From positions 1,488,001-1,552,000 of the forward strand of contig OY970196.1 in assembly GCA_963708205.1 (NCBI GenBank): DNA of 64,000 bases, read 5' to 3'. The position numbers and the translations under genes are program-made. Below, one piece after another: positions 53,822 through 62,633 of the stretch (within the stretch, counting starts at the first letter, position 1; every line of letters starts with the position of its first letter). The DNA comes from CAVYTF01 sp963708205. GTDB taxonomy: Bacteria > Bacteroidota > Bacteroidia > Chitinophagales > Chitinophagaceae. The notes beneath the pieces are model-generated. The model saw nothing but the letters and a program-made list of their open reading frames with translations. It made no database searches and had not been told where the DNA came from.

Positions 53822-53879
53822 CTCCCGTATTTACCCGCTTTCTTACTCCGTAAAAATACGGGAGTGAAATGCCGTATTT
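53822..53879. promoter_or_regulatory. CCGTATTT operator region upstream of the two-component operon
   Basis: CTCCCGTATTT (53822-53832) and AAATACGGGAG (53854-53864) form a perfect 11-nt inverted repeat. Inside it CCGTA-AAAA-TACGG (53848-53861) is a second, smaller palindrome, and CCGTATTT recurs at 53872-53879. The region lies about 60-120 nt upstream of the likely start of the operon, the usual place for a LuxR-type activator. The rest of the 584-nt gap up to 54312 holds a small ORF and a leader element (listed separately). Confidence 0.55.
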
Positions 53880-54072
53880 CCACGCTTGACTTCACTGTGC
53901 ATGCCATTCTAATTTTACCTCTGAAGCAAAAGCTCTAAACCGGATATGGAAAGGTGCTTAAAAAGCAAACAAAAAAGGGAGATACTCCATTGACTGTTGC
54001 CAGTAAGATGATGCCTAAGTTGGACAATGTGCGATAGATGAATACAGTTTCGGAGATAAAAATTTCAACACT

Positions 54073-54231
54073 ATGTACACCATGAGAAATTTTTCAGCCT
54101 GGCTAATTCTAATGAGTGTTTCACTCAGCAGTGGAATAGCCTTGTACTACTGGTGGTCACAGGGCTTTTTTATCCTTTCTATACTTACCATAAGCTGTGC
54201 TGCTATAGTATGGAAAGAAAGAATGAAATGA
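54073..54231 (+). CDS. Possible small membrane protein (52 residues)
   Basis: ATG at 54073, TGA at 54229. The product has two hydrophobic helices, FSAWLILMSVSLSSGIALYY and FFILSILTISCAAIVW, joined by WWSQG and ending KERMK. The composition is that of a real two-helix membrane protein, although no homologue is known to me and no promoter is seen. It lies 82 nt before the HDO gene on the same strand. Confidence 0.45.
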   Translation: MYTMRNFSAWLILMSVSLSSGIALYYWWSQGFFILSILTISCAAIVWKERMK

Positions 54232-54256
54232 AGATGAAAAACAAAAAATCAAACAT

Positions 54257-54292
54257 AACCCGGAAGCCGAAAAGGGATTTATAGAGTAGGCA
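54257..54292 (+). promoter_or_regulatory. Leader element copy A (before the HDO gene)
   Basis: A 36-nt element beginning AACCCGGAAGCCGAAAA and ending TATAGAGTAGGCA, 20 nt before the ATG at 54313. A copy with only an indel-type difference in the middle lies at 55776-55811 in the same position relative to its gene. Confidence 0.65.
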
Positions 54293-54312
54293 GTATCTAA
54301 ATAAAATAAAAC

Positions 54313-55029
54313 ATGAATTACCAATCTGTAGAGAACATGGTTCTCAGGTATCCTGAAAGCAATTTTGAAAAATTTTCTAAAAAAGCAAAAAAATGTCTAG
54401 CCAACTTCACAAAAGACAATTCGATTATTGAGATAATCAACAATGGAGAAATGGATTTATCAAATCTGCATAGTCTTTTGAACACCTTGTTTCACCAGGT
54501 TTACAATAGCTCCAGTTCTTTTGCTTTAGCAGGGGCAATGTGTGATAACCGTTATTTCAAGATCCGTGAATATCTTTTTCATCATGCAGAAGAAGAACAG
54601 GATCATTGGAAGTGGATTATTCAAAATCTTAAAGATACTGGCTATAAAGGCGAAGATCCAAGGGAAGTATTCCCTGCATTCCCAACCCAGGCTTATATAT
54701 CTTTTGCCATGTATCTCGCCCATAAACAGCCAATAAGCAGGCTGGCAATGGGTTATATTCTGGAAGGGCTTAGTGGCGAACTAGGAATTGAATATGGTGC
54801 TAAGGTAGCACAACAACTGAATCTTCGCAGAGAACAAATGTCTTTCTTTTTGCTTCACGGAGAGCTCGATAAAGGGCATAGCAATGATATATTGGAAGTG
54901 CTTGAAAATGCACCTCTAACACCTTACGAATGGGCATGGTGCGAATATGCAGCTGAATGTACAATGAAGCTCTACAGAGATATGTACAATTATGCGGTTG
55001 AGCAATCATCCAAAGCTGTTTTAGTATAA
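54313..55029 (+). CDS. Heme-oxygenase-like diiron oxidase (HDO), iron-containing redox enzyme family
   Basis: All-helical protein of 238 residues. Metal ligands can be placed as Glu95 and His98 in HHAEEEQDHWKW, Glu151 in GYILEGLSGELG, and His182, Asp186, His189 in LLHGELDKGHSND, the H-x3-D-x2-H signature of the superfamily that includes UndA, SznF and BesC. Such enzymes activate O2 for oxidative C-C or C-N chemistry. The gene opens a two-gene unit with the acyltransferase 42 nt downstream and has leader element A. The substrate is unknown; the coupling suggests an acylated amine or amino acid. Confidence 0.82.
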   Translation: MNYQSVENMVLRYPESNFEKFSKKAKKCLANFTKDNSIIEIINNGEMDLSNLHSLLNTLFHQVYNSSSSFALAGAMCDNRYFKIREYLFHHAEEEQDHWKWIIQNLKDTGYKGEDPREVFPAFPTQAYISFAMYLAHKQPISRLAMGYILEGLSGELGIEYGAKVAQQLNLRREQMSFFLLHGELDKGHSNDILEVLENAPLTPYEWAWCEYAAECTMKLYRDMYNYAVEQSSKAVLV

Positions 55030-55071
55030 ACCATTTAAATAAAAAGATTATTTAACTGCTAAATTTTAAAT

Positions 55072-55752
55072 ATGAGCTACCAAATAAAAACAGCACGCAC
55101 ACCCGAAAAAAAAACTGCCATTTTCAACTTTCGTTATAAGGTTTATATAGAAGAAATGAACAAGCTGCACATTGCTGCCGATCATGGACAGAAACTAATG
55201 TCGGACGAAGCAGATGGGCACGCTATGCAATACTATGCGGAGGCTGAGGATGAAATAATAGCAACAGCTCGTTCGCAAAGAGGAAAGGAAGGTAGCTTCT
55301 CAGAAAAGGAAATTAAATTTTTTCAAATCAATGCATTTGAAAGGTATATACCACATGATAAACTAGCTATTGTGGACAGATTTATTGTACAAAAAGAATA
55401 TCGTCATGGCAGACTTGCAAATCAAATGATGTTAGCCATTTATAGTGGCGCCCTTGAGGCAGGCATAAGGCTATGTTTTATTTCCTGCGAGGATAAATTA
55501 TTATCGATGTATCTGCGGTACGGGTTCAGAGAATATACAGAACCACTGTTGCTTGCGTCAAGTGAAAAGCGCCATCGCCTTATTCTTTTTTTATGTGATT
55601 CAAAGCACTTGCAAAAAACAAGGAGCCCTTTTCTAACTCTTCTGCCAGAAAGCGTAGATGATAAAGGGCATTACGCACACTTAGTAAAAAAAAGAATTGG
55701 TGTAAACCTTTCACAAGAGCAAAGCAAATGCACGGGACTGTGCATACCATAG
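55072..55752 (+). CDS. FeeM/LuxI-like GNAT N-acyltransferase
   Basis: Protein of 226 residues. The opening ARTPEKKTAIFNFRYKVYIE is the mark of the N-acyl amino acid synthase (FeeM) and LuxI-type autoinducer synthase branch of GNAT. The acetyl-CoA-type or acyl-binding core follows: IVDRFIVQKEYRHGRLANQM with a phosphopantetheine-loop-like segment, and LCFISCEDKLLSMYLRYGF. It would transfer a fatty acyl group from ACP or CoA to an amine. A Cys pair at the C-terminus (SKCTGLC) is unusual. Second gene of the HDO unit. Confidence 0.75.
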   Translation: MSYQIKTARTPEKKTAIFNFRYKVYIEEMNKLHIAADHGQKLMSDEADGHAMQYYAEAEDEIIATARSQRGKEGSFSEKEIKFFQINAFERYIPHDKLAIVDRFIVQKEYRHGRLANQMMLAIYSGALEAGIRLCFISCEDKLLSMYLRYGFREYTEPLLLASSEKRHRLILFLCDSKHLQKTRSPFLTLLPESVDDKGHYAHLVKKRIGVNLSQEQSKCTGLCIP

Positions 55753-55775
55753 AAGCAAATCTATTTTCAAATAAA

Positions 55776-55811
55776 AACCCGGAAGCCGAAAATGGGATTA
55801 TAGAGTAGGCA
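55776..55811 (+). promoter_or_regulatory. Leader element copy B (before the beta-propeller gene)
   Basis: AACCCGGAAGCCGAAAA followed by TGGGATTATAGAGTAGGCA, 18 nt before the ATG at 55830. Almost identical to copy A at 54257-54292. Confidence 0.65.
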
Positions 55812-55829
55812 AAACTTAAAACAAAAAGC

Positions 55830-57044
55830 ATGAAAACGAGAATTCAACAAGTCTTTTTTATGGCAATATCTTTTGTCATATACAATTGTTCATCTGCACA
55901 ATATCCAACATGGACTCAGGAACCATCCGGTACATCAAGCTTATTAAACAGTGTTTTCTTTATTAATAAAACCACTGGGTGGGTAACAGGTTATAACGGC
56001 ACTATTCTAAAAAGCATTGATAGCGGCATGACCTGGACCCCGCAAATTTCAAACACTTCACTTCCATTAATCTGCACCTGGTTTACAGATAAAACCAATG
56101 GGTGGACAGTTGGAAGCAACGGCACTATTTTGCATACAACCAACGGAGGCGAAAAATGGAAGCGGGAAAATTCTGGTACTAACCAGATTTTATTCGGCAT
56201 ACAATTTCCATCCGCAGCTATCGGATACATAGTTGGCAGCGGTGGCGTAATTTTAAAATCAACAGACAGCGGCTCCACCTGGATTGCACAAAACTCCCCC
56301 GTTTCTTCTGCGCTCATAGGTGTTAATTTTAGTGACGAACTGCATGGATATGCTGTAGGTGATGCAGGAACAATTGTTGCCACAACAGACGGAGGTAAGA
56401 TCTGGAATCAACAAGCTTCAAATGTATCAACAGGCTTAAGGTCGCCCTTCGCCGAAAGAAATAGAGGAGTAATTGTAGGTGACGACGGTGTAATACTTAC
56501 TACCCAAAATTTCGGGCAAACATGGACCGAGGTAAACTCAGGCACTACAGCAAATTTGCTGCATTCATCTTTCAGAGACCTTAACAAAGGATGGGCTGTT
56601 GGCACAGAAGGAACCATTCTTACTGCAAGTGCGGCTTATGACAGTATGTGGTTTGCGGAATCTTTCGCAACCTCTGCAACCCTTTACAGCGTTTATTTTT
56701 CAGATCCCATGCATGGATGGGCTGTAGGAGATAACGGAACCATCTTAAGATATACACTAACTTCAAAAGCTTCCGCAAATAAATTGCCTTCTCACAATTC
56801 TTTACTGAAAGTTTCAGTATTCCCGAATCCTATACGTGATGTTGCCAATGTCCAAATCGGCGGCGCAGAAGGAAAAGTTTCCGTTTATCTTATGAATATC
56901 AATCATACCATACTCTGGAAATCTGCTCAGGCAGAAATAAAAACTATTCAGGTGCCTTTGCAAGATTGTCTTCCGGGAAATTATTTTCTGATTGTTTCTG
57001 ATGACAAAGGAAATTCAAAAACAACAACCATATTAAAAAACTAA
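55830..57044 (+). CDS. Secreted YCF48/HCF136-like beta-propeller protein with T9SS sorting domain
   Basis: Protein of 404 residues: signal peptide ending SSAQ, then seven repeats of about 43-46 residues each built on GW-VG-NGTIL---D-G-TW (for example GWTVGSNGTILHTTNGGEKW and GYAVGDAGTIVATTDGGKIW), which form a single propeller, and a type IX C-terminal sorting domain beginning SVFPNPIRDVANV. It should be exported and anchored at the surface. The photosystem II homologue HCF136 is an assembly factor, but here the function is unknown. Confidence 0.85.
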   Translation: MKTRIQQVFFMAISFVIYNCSSAQYPTWTQEPSGTSSLLNSVFFINKTTGWVTGYNGTILKSIDSGMTWTPQISNTSLPLICTWFTDKTNGWTVGSNGTILHTTNGGEKWKRENSGTNQILFGIQFPSAAIGYIVGSGGVILKSTDSGSTWIAQNSPVSSALIGVNFSDELHGYAVGDAGTIVATTDGGKIWNQQASNVSTGLRSPFAERNRGVIVGDDGVILTTQNFGQTWTEVNSGTTANLLHSSFRDLNKGWAVGTEGTILTASAAYDSMWFAESFATSATLYSVYFSDPMHGWAVGDNGTILRYTLTSKASANKLPSHNSLLKVSVFPNPIRDVANVQIGGAEGKVSVYLMNINHTILWKSAQAEIKTIQVPLQDCLPGNYFLIVSDDKGNSKTTTILKN

Positions 57045-57112
57045 AAATTATTGTATAGTCTGGAGCCTCTTCTGAAAGTGGCTTTCCTAAACTTTTTCCC
57101 GATTTTTTTATT

Positions 57113-57150
57113 AACCGCCGAAATCCGAAAATCATAAATGGATGGAGGCA
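57113..57150 (+). promoter_or_regulatory. Leader element copy C (diverged)
   Basis: Starts AACCGCCGAAATCCGAAAAT and ends GGATGGAGGCA, 14 nt before the ATG at 57165. It shares the AACC start, CCGAAAA and terminal GGCA with copies A and B, and the A-rich stretch to the ATG. Confidence 0.4.
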
Positions 57151-57164
57151 TAAAACAAAAAACA

Positions 57165-58169
57165 ATGAAAACAAGAATCTTTACGCTTATTGCATTTGCA
57201 GCAATTGTACTAAGCACACAAACAGCCAGCGCAAAAATCCGCCGCGTGGGTTATTTTGGTACAGCCGTAACGGGAACAGATTATGCTGATCTGCAAAGCG
57301 CGCATGATGCCGCAAATACCGGAGATACTTTATTGATCTTTCCGGGAAATTACAGCGCTACTTACACAAAAAAATTAGTAACAATTGGCTATGGTTATTT
57401 TATTTCAGGCAGCGGCAGCAATGCAGGTTTGCAGAATATAACAGGAACATTAAGTATATCTGTAACTCTGGACGCACATTCTGACAGTTGCACATTTACA
57501 GGGCTGGATGGATTAACTGTTGATGAAACTACCGGTGTCTCAATTAGCAATATAAATGTAAACAGGTGCAAGTTTAACTATATCTATTTTGAAGATAAGA
57601 CTTATACTAATTGGCAGATAACGCAATGTTGGATATATGCAATGTTATATGATGCATCAACAAGTAAACCTTTAAATCTTCTTGTAAAAAATTGTCGTAT
57701 AAACTATTTGCAATTTGCTACCCTTCCAGGACAAAATGGGCAATTCTTAAATGATGTTTTAGATGGAGGCGTTAATAATTTTGGTAATGGAGCTTTCATG
57801 ATTATAAATTGTATTTATACTGCTAGTGCATATCATTCGAATGATGGAAATTGTGTTTATCAATACAGTATTAGTAATACAAGTTCTCCCATACCGACTG
57901 GCAATGGTAATCAAAATCTTACTAGTACACAGTTTAATAAAATGTTTGTAAACGCATCAAGCACGGATAGCATTTATGCTTTAAAGGGTGGCAGTCCTGC
58001 AATCGGTACAGGTTTAAATGGTGTTGATTGTGGTATGTTTGGAGGTAGTAATCCTTATAGAGTAAGCGGCATTCCTGCTATTCCGGCATTTTACCAACTT
58101 ACTGCTCCTTCTAACGTTACCAGTAGCAATCCATATACCATCACCTTCAGCGTACGCAGCAATAACTAA
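57165..58169 (+). CDS. Secreted right-handed beta-helix-like protein
   Basis: Protein of 334 residues with a clear signal peptide (IFTLIAFAAIVLSTQTASA). The segment DYADLQSAHDAANTGDTLLI followed by FPGNYSATYTKKL is the usual start of pectate-lyase-type or parallel beta-helix proteins in Bacteroidota, and the middle has short repeating strands with Asn ladders (SNINVNRCKFNYIYF). No T9SS sorting domain is evident at the C-terminus. ATG at 57165 rather than 57138, since it opens the signal peptide. Lies between two T9SS cargo genes. Confidence 0.7.
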   Translation: MKTRIFTLIAFAAIVLSTQTASAKIRRVGYFGTAVTGTDYADLQSAHDAANTGDTLLIFPGNYSATYTKKLVTIGYGYFISGSGSNAGLQNITGTLSISVTLDAHSDSCTFTGLDGLTVDETTGVSISNINVNRCKFNYIYFEDKTYTNWQITQCWIYAMLYDASTSKPLNLLVKNCRINYLQFATLPGQNGQFLNDVLDGGVNNFGNGAFMIINCIYTASAYHSNDGNCVYQYSISNTSSPIPTGNGNQNLTSTQFNKMFVNASSTDSIYALKGGSPAIGTGLNGVDCGMFGGSNPYRVSGIPAIPAFYQLTAPSNVTSSNPYTITFSVRSNN

Positions 58170-58215
58170 TTTTCTAAAATCTTCATCCCAAAAAGATGAG
58201 GGCAAAAAAAATTTT

Positions 58216-60702
58216 ATGAAACAAATTATAAAATGCTGGGCGGCTTGCTGGTTGTTATTATTGGCGGTATGTGTTGTCCAGGCTCAGCCAAACATTACAA
58301 GGGTTGAGTATTATTTTGACAATGACCCCGGCTATAACAACGCAACTGCTTTCAGCATTACACCTAATACCAATCTTTCTAATCTCGCGCTGAATATTAA
58401 CCCTGCATCATTGCCTTATGGTGTGCATGTATTGGGTATTCGCGCGCAGGATGCCAATGGCGCATGGAGCCAGGATAATCTTTGGGTTTTCGCAAGACCT
58501 TATCCATCAGATTCAACAAAGCCGGGACCCATTCCTAATCTCAAGCGGGTAGAATATTACCTTGATAATGATCGGGGCTATGGCAGCGGGACTGCCATCA
58601 GTTTTTCATCAACCAATAATCTTTCAAATATTGCGCTCAACCTCAATAACGACAGCATTACGCAAGGTGTGCATATATTGGGTATTCGCGCGCAGGATTC
58701 AAACGGTGCATGGAGCCTGGATAATCTCTGGCTTTTCGCAAAACCATACACGCCGGATACTACAAGTCCGGGACCTGTACCTAAACTGAAACAGGTAGAA
58801 TATTATTTTGATAAAGATCCGGGCTATGGAAATGGCGTACCTGTTGCGATAAACCCGCTTACTAATCTTCCTAATTTTAATATGCCAATAAACATCATGG
58901 GATTAACAGCCGGCAACCATAAACTTTTTATCCGATCCAAAGATGCAAATGGTGCATGGAGTTTGGATAATAAATTTGCCTTTACGGTGAATACGGCAAT
59001 TACCGGTACTTCTATTATTGTAAACAGTGTAACCAAGAAAACGCTTTGCGCAAAAGACAGCTTTGCAGTTTCTTATCATGTAAACACTACTTATAATACA
59101 GGCAATGTGTTTAGCGTACAGTTAAGCGATTCATCGGGCAGCTTTGCATCACCTACTGTTGTCGGCAGTTATACCGGTACAGGCAACGCTATTGTGCAGT
59201 GCACATTACCGGCGCATATATCCAACGGCAGTTTATACAGAGTGCGTGTTGTATCAACAAACGCAGTGGTAACAGGAGTTACAGGCTCAGATTCGCTTAC
59301 CATTCGTGATGCGCCATCTGTACCAACAATAATAGGTACATCTGTTGCAAACGCAACTTTCACTTATCAATATTCAGTTCCCCTTATTGCATCATCTACA
59401 TGGGCATGGGCTGCACCAGCAGCAACTGTAACAGCAACATTAGATTCTGCTAATCTTTTGTGGAATATGGCAGGAACCCAATCAGTTAAAGTAGTACAGA
59501 CCAACCAATATGGATGTGCAAGCGATACTGCTGCAGAAATTGTAAATGTTTATCCGTTAAGGATTGATACAGTTACGGTTTCTAATACAGCGCCTTGCCC
59601 GGGCAGTGGTTTTGTAGTAAATGCAAAAGCATCCGGAGTATATAATGCGGGAAATATTTTTACAGCGCAACTTAGCGATTCAACAGGAAGTTTTGCAAGT
59701 CCTGTAAATATTGGTGCGGATACATTGAGTCCAATCGGAAATGCAGAACCGGTAAGTATTAATGCAACAATGCCTTCACCAACTTCAAACGGAACATTGT
59801 ATAAGGTGAGGGTAGTTTCAAGCAATCCTGTTGTAACCGCAATTGATAATACGCAAAACATCAGCGTAAATAACCTTGGCATTTCTGGTGCCATCAAAGG
59901 ACAATCAAGCAATCTTTGCGGTGGCGAAACAAATGTAAAATATACAAGTGACAGCGTTGCAAATGCAAGTTCTTATGTGTGGACAATTCCTTCAAACTGC
60001 ACCCTTGTTTCCGGGCAGGGCACTCTTTCAATTAAAGTAAACGTTCCTGCTAATTTTAACTCTGGCTTTATTACCGTCAGTGCTCAAAATAGTTGCGGAA
60101 GCAGCGCTCAGGATAGTCTTAAAATCTTAGCGAAACCGGGAGCACCTTCAAAGCTTGTGGGTCCTAAAAAAGTTACTGCTAATGAGGCAAATCTTATATA
60201 CAGCACTGCTGTAACAAGCGGCGAAAGCTATACATGGAGCATCCCAACGGGCGCTGAAATTAATTCTGGTCAGGGCAGTGATAGTATAAATGTAACTTGG
60301 GGTTCTGTGGCTGGAGATGTTTCGGTAACCGCGATAAATAATTGCGGAAGCTCAACCACTAAAAGCTTAAAGGTTACACTCGCTAAAAAAGGAATGGAAG
60401 AGTTTGATACTGAATCAGACGATGAAAAAGATGTAAACAGACATGCTTCAACACCTTTGAATCTTTATCCGAATCCGGCTGGTAATAGTGCTATGCTTGA
60501 TTTTCAAATTTTAAAAGAAAGTAAATATTCCATCAAAGTCACTGATCTCACCGGAAAGGTATTGTTACTCAAAGAAGGATTTGCAACGATAGGTGAAAAT
60601 AAAATCTTACTTGATGTAAGTAAGTTTTCAAAGGGGATGTATTTTGTTTGTGTGATTGATGAAGATAATGGACTTCAAACAATTAAATTAGAAAAAGAGT
60701 AA
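58216..60702 (+). CDS. Large secreted multidomain protein with T9SS sorting domain
   Basis: Protein of 828 residues. Signal peptide ending QAQ; three N-terminal repeats of about 90 residues, each starting VEYYFDNDPGY or a variant and ending GVHVLGIRAQDANGAWS; then Ig-like or PKD-like beta-sandwich domains with two internal repeats (VKVVSTNAVVTGV and VRVVSSNPVVTAI types) and a SYVWTIPSNCTL/SYTWSIPTGAEI pair; and a type A C-terminal sorting domain (NLYPNPAGNS, then KGMYFVCVID). Probably cell-surface attached by the type IX system and adhesive. Followed by a strong terminator. Confidence 0.85.
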   Translation: MKQIIKCWAACWLLLLAVCVVQAQPNITRVEYYFDNDPGYNNATAFSITPNTNLSNLALNINPASLPYGVHVLGIRAQDANGAWSQDNLWVFARPYPSDSTKPGPIPNLKRVEYYLDNDRGYGSGTAISFSSTNNLSNIALNLNNDSITQGVHILGIRAQDSNGAWSLDNLWLFAKPYTPDTTSPGPVPKLKQVEYYFDKDPGYGNGVPVAINPLTNLPNFNMPINIMGLTAGNHKLFIRSKDANGAWSLDNKFAFTVNTAITGTSIIVNSVTKKTLCAKDSFAVSYHVNTTYNTGNVFSVQLSDSSGSFASPTVVGSYTGTGNAIVQCTLPAHISNGSLYRVRVVSTNAVVTGVTGSDSLTIRDAPSVPTIIGTSVANATFTYQYSVPLIASSTWAWAAPAATVTATLDSANLLWNMAGTQSVKVVQTNQYGCASDTAAEIVNVYPLRIDTVTVSNTAPCPGSGFVVNAKASGVYNAGNIFTAQLSDSTGSFASPVNIGADTLSPIGNAEPVSINATMPSPTSNGTLYKVRVVSSNPVVTAIDNTQNISVNNLGISGAIKGQSSNLCGGETNVKYTSDSVANASSYVWTIPSNCTLVSGQGTLSIKVNVPANFNSGFITVSAQNSCGSSAQDSLKILAKPGAPSKLVGPKKVTANEANLIYSTAVTSGESYTWSIPTGAEINSGQGSDSINVTWGSVAGDVSVTAINNCGSSTTKSLKVTLAKKGMEEFDTESDDEKDVNRHASTPLNLYPNPAGNSAMLDFQILKESKYSIKVTDLTGKVLLLKEGFATIGENKILLDVSKFSKGMYFVCVIDEDNGLQTIKLEKE

Positions 60703-60725
60703 AAGGGTCCTTTTCTAAAACACCA

Positions 60726-60752
60726 ACCCGTGCTTTTGCGCGGGTTTTTTTT
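60726..60752 (+). terminator. Intrinsic terminator after the T9SS protein gene
   Basis: ACCCGTGC and GCGCGGGT pair (one U-G) around TTTT, followed by at least seven T, 23 nt after the stop. The remaining gap up to 60910 shows nothing clear. Confidence 0.85.
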
Positions 60753-60910
60753 ATTAGAAAATTCTAAAGCCTATTGTTAATGATGCTGAAATGATGGATT
60801 AATTTAAATAATTAGCAATTGCTACTTAATTTGCTATATATAGAAATATAAAACGCTGTAACACCTGCTATAGCTATCTTTCAGGGTTTATTATGCGGAG
60901 AGTTGACACC

Positions 60911-61573
60911 TTAATCAATATTTTTAATTGTTATTAATTTTTTATCCGGCAATAATAACGCAACAAGATTTCCAAAACCTGCTATATTTTTATATACACA
61001 ACCATTATCAATATTTATCTTCTTTGATTGTTGTTTGATAATATCTTCAAAAGGAATTGGTGTATGTCCGTGAATTAAAATCCTGTTATTGATCTTTGCT
61101 TCCTCAAAGTATTCATCTCTTGTCCAAAGCATTGCATATTTATCCTGAAAAGGATTATGAAAATTGAAGTTTAATCCCGCATGAACAAATATATATTTAT
61201 TGGTTGCAATCAATAATTTTGTTCGCTTAAAAAACTGAATGTATTTATAAGGTATTTTTTTTAATGATGCAATACCAAAACTTTTTAATGTTGCTGCGCC
61301 ACCGTTTCGAAGCCAAAGATTCATGGAATCCTTATTAATTAAGGCATCCTAATAATAATTGTTCATGATACCCCTTAGTGTGTGAATGTGAAAGCCGTTT
61401 TTTCTCAGCTTTAAAATAAAATCAATTACTGCTTTGCTGTTATTTCCTCTATCAATGTAATCTCCAATGCAGTAAATTTTGGCTGTTTTTTTAATGCTAA
61501 TTTTTGCCAACAATAATTTTTTAAAAGTATTGCTGCAACCATGTATATCACCTATTACAAATATTCTGGGCAT
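60911..61573 (-). pseudogene. Calcineurin-like metallophosphatase, disrupted by two compensating indels
   Basis: The first part (61573 to 61349) gives MPRIFVIGDIHGCSNTFKKL and YCIGDYIDRGNNS, the metal-binding GDIHG and GDYIDRG motifs of PPP-type phosphatases. The second part (61324 to 60911) continues in the same frame with FVHAGLNF and ILIHGHTPIP. Between them the expected RGNHEQLLLDAL reads RGIMNNYY-stop-DAL. Adding one base near 61369 and removing one at 61348-61349 restores RGNHE. The third motif with the catalytic His is thus lost as written. It is either a pseudogene or two sequencing errors about 20 nt apart. Confidence 0.85.
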
Positions 61574-61627
61574 TAGGACATTATGTACTTATCTTCTGTG
61601 TATTTAATTCAATTTTATTTAAATTTC

Positions 61628-62284
61628 TTAGAGTTTCCAATCATGCCCAACTTCTCTTTTTTTCAGGGTTGAAACTAAATTGTACTTATTGTTTTCATTG
61701 AGTTCCATAATTACAATATCACAATTAAATGGATTAGCCAGTTCTTCAAATTCGCTTACTGTATAATGAAACCATCGCATGAGAAAAAGGCGAATGGTCA
61801 TGCCGTGTGTGATCATAACTGCATTGTCCGGAAAATCCTTTTTTTCAAAATCTCTAAATAGTGTATGAAAGAAATCACTTACCCTGTCATATACATCTGC
61901 AGCACTTTCACCATCAGGAATTCGATAATAAAAAGTGCCATAACTGTCTCTTTCTTTATCTACTCTGCTGCATTCATCCAAGGCTCGAAAATGTCCCCAT
62001 TCCTGTTCTCTTAATCTCGGCTCCTCTCTCCATTGGTATTGTTCTTTGGGAAAATGTTTTATAATTTGACGAAAAGTCTGTTGTGTTCTGAATAGGGGAG
62101 AAACATAGAATTGAATTCTTTCATTTGATACTAATTCAAGTAATTTTTCGCCTGCTGCTTCAGCCTGTTTTAAGCCATTATCAGTAAGCAATAAAGCATA
62201 ATCAGGCTTTTGATTGTACACAGCTTGATTTGTGTTGCCTTCTGATTCTCCATGCCTGATCAGTATAATACGTTTTGGTTTCAT
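61628..62284 (-). CDS. Histidine phosphatase (phosphoglycerate mutase-like) family protein
   Basis: Protein of 218 residues. The catalytic motif is ILIRHGESEGN, followed by DNGLKQAEAAG, the LREQEWGHF acidic loop and the second catalytic His in VMITHGMTIR. The long middle part (YYRIPDGESAADVYDRVSDF) is typical of broad-specificity phosphatases near the PhoE/phosphoglycerate mutase branch, not of SixA. ATG at 62284 starts the family N-terminus; the open frame goes 14 codons further. It follows the metallophosphatase on the same strand after 54 nt. Confidence 0.87.
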   Translation of the reverse strand: MKPKRIILIRHGESEGNTNQAVYNQKPDYALLLTDNGLKQAEAAGEKLLELVSNERIQFYVSPLFRTQQTFRQIIKHFPKEQYQWREEPRLREQEWGHFRALDECSRVDKERDSYGTFYYRIPDGESAADVYDRVSDFFHTLFRDFEKKDFPDNAVMITHGMTIRLFLMRWFHYTVSEFEELANPFNCDIVIMELNENNKYNLVSTLKKREVGHDWKL

Positions 62285-62633
62285 CAATAATCTACAAAAG
62301 TAATTAATGGGGTGGGGTATTTGCAAAAAAATTAAGTAGGTTGATTTTAAATGGTTTTATTCAGGTAAAACTCAAAAAAGTTCTGTCAACCTGTTTGTTT
62401 ATTGCACAAATTGGCCCTATTCCTATCTCAAGTGAAACAGGATGGGAAGGCTTTCTTCTACAAATGTCACAATTGCCTGTTTCAACTTTTGAATAACCTT
62501 TTAGTTATTTTCCTTCGTTGCTGCTAATATTTCAATATTTGAGTTTGCCCGGTATTCAAAACCTCGGGCCAAAGCGAGGATCAAAATAATTGATAATGTA
62601 TTGATAATAGTAAAAAAATTTTCATTGGTATAA
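62285..62633. other. Intergenic stretch without a recognised gene
   Basis: A gap of about 350 nt between the phosphatase start and the mcrC remnant. A short open stretch at about 62380-62499 (+) reads like a protein end (IGPIPISSETGWEG, stop after VSTFE) but has no start and no family I know; it may be a gene fragment. A 5-bp stem CCTCG/CGAGG lies near 62561-62580. No promoter stands out. Confidence 0.4.

Noticed and set aside
55991..56617. Antisense frames in the propeller gene rich in VPSxPTxxP
   Set aside because: They mirror the GTxGxNGT repeats of the sense gene.
62380..62499. Protein-like stretch in an intergenic gap
   Set aside because: No start codon, no family recognised and only about 40 residues; listed only as a possible fragment.
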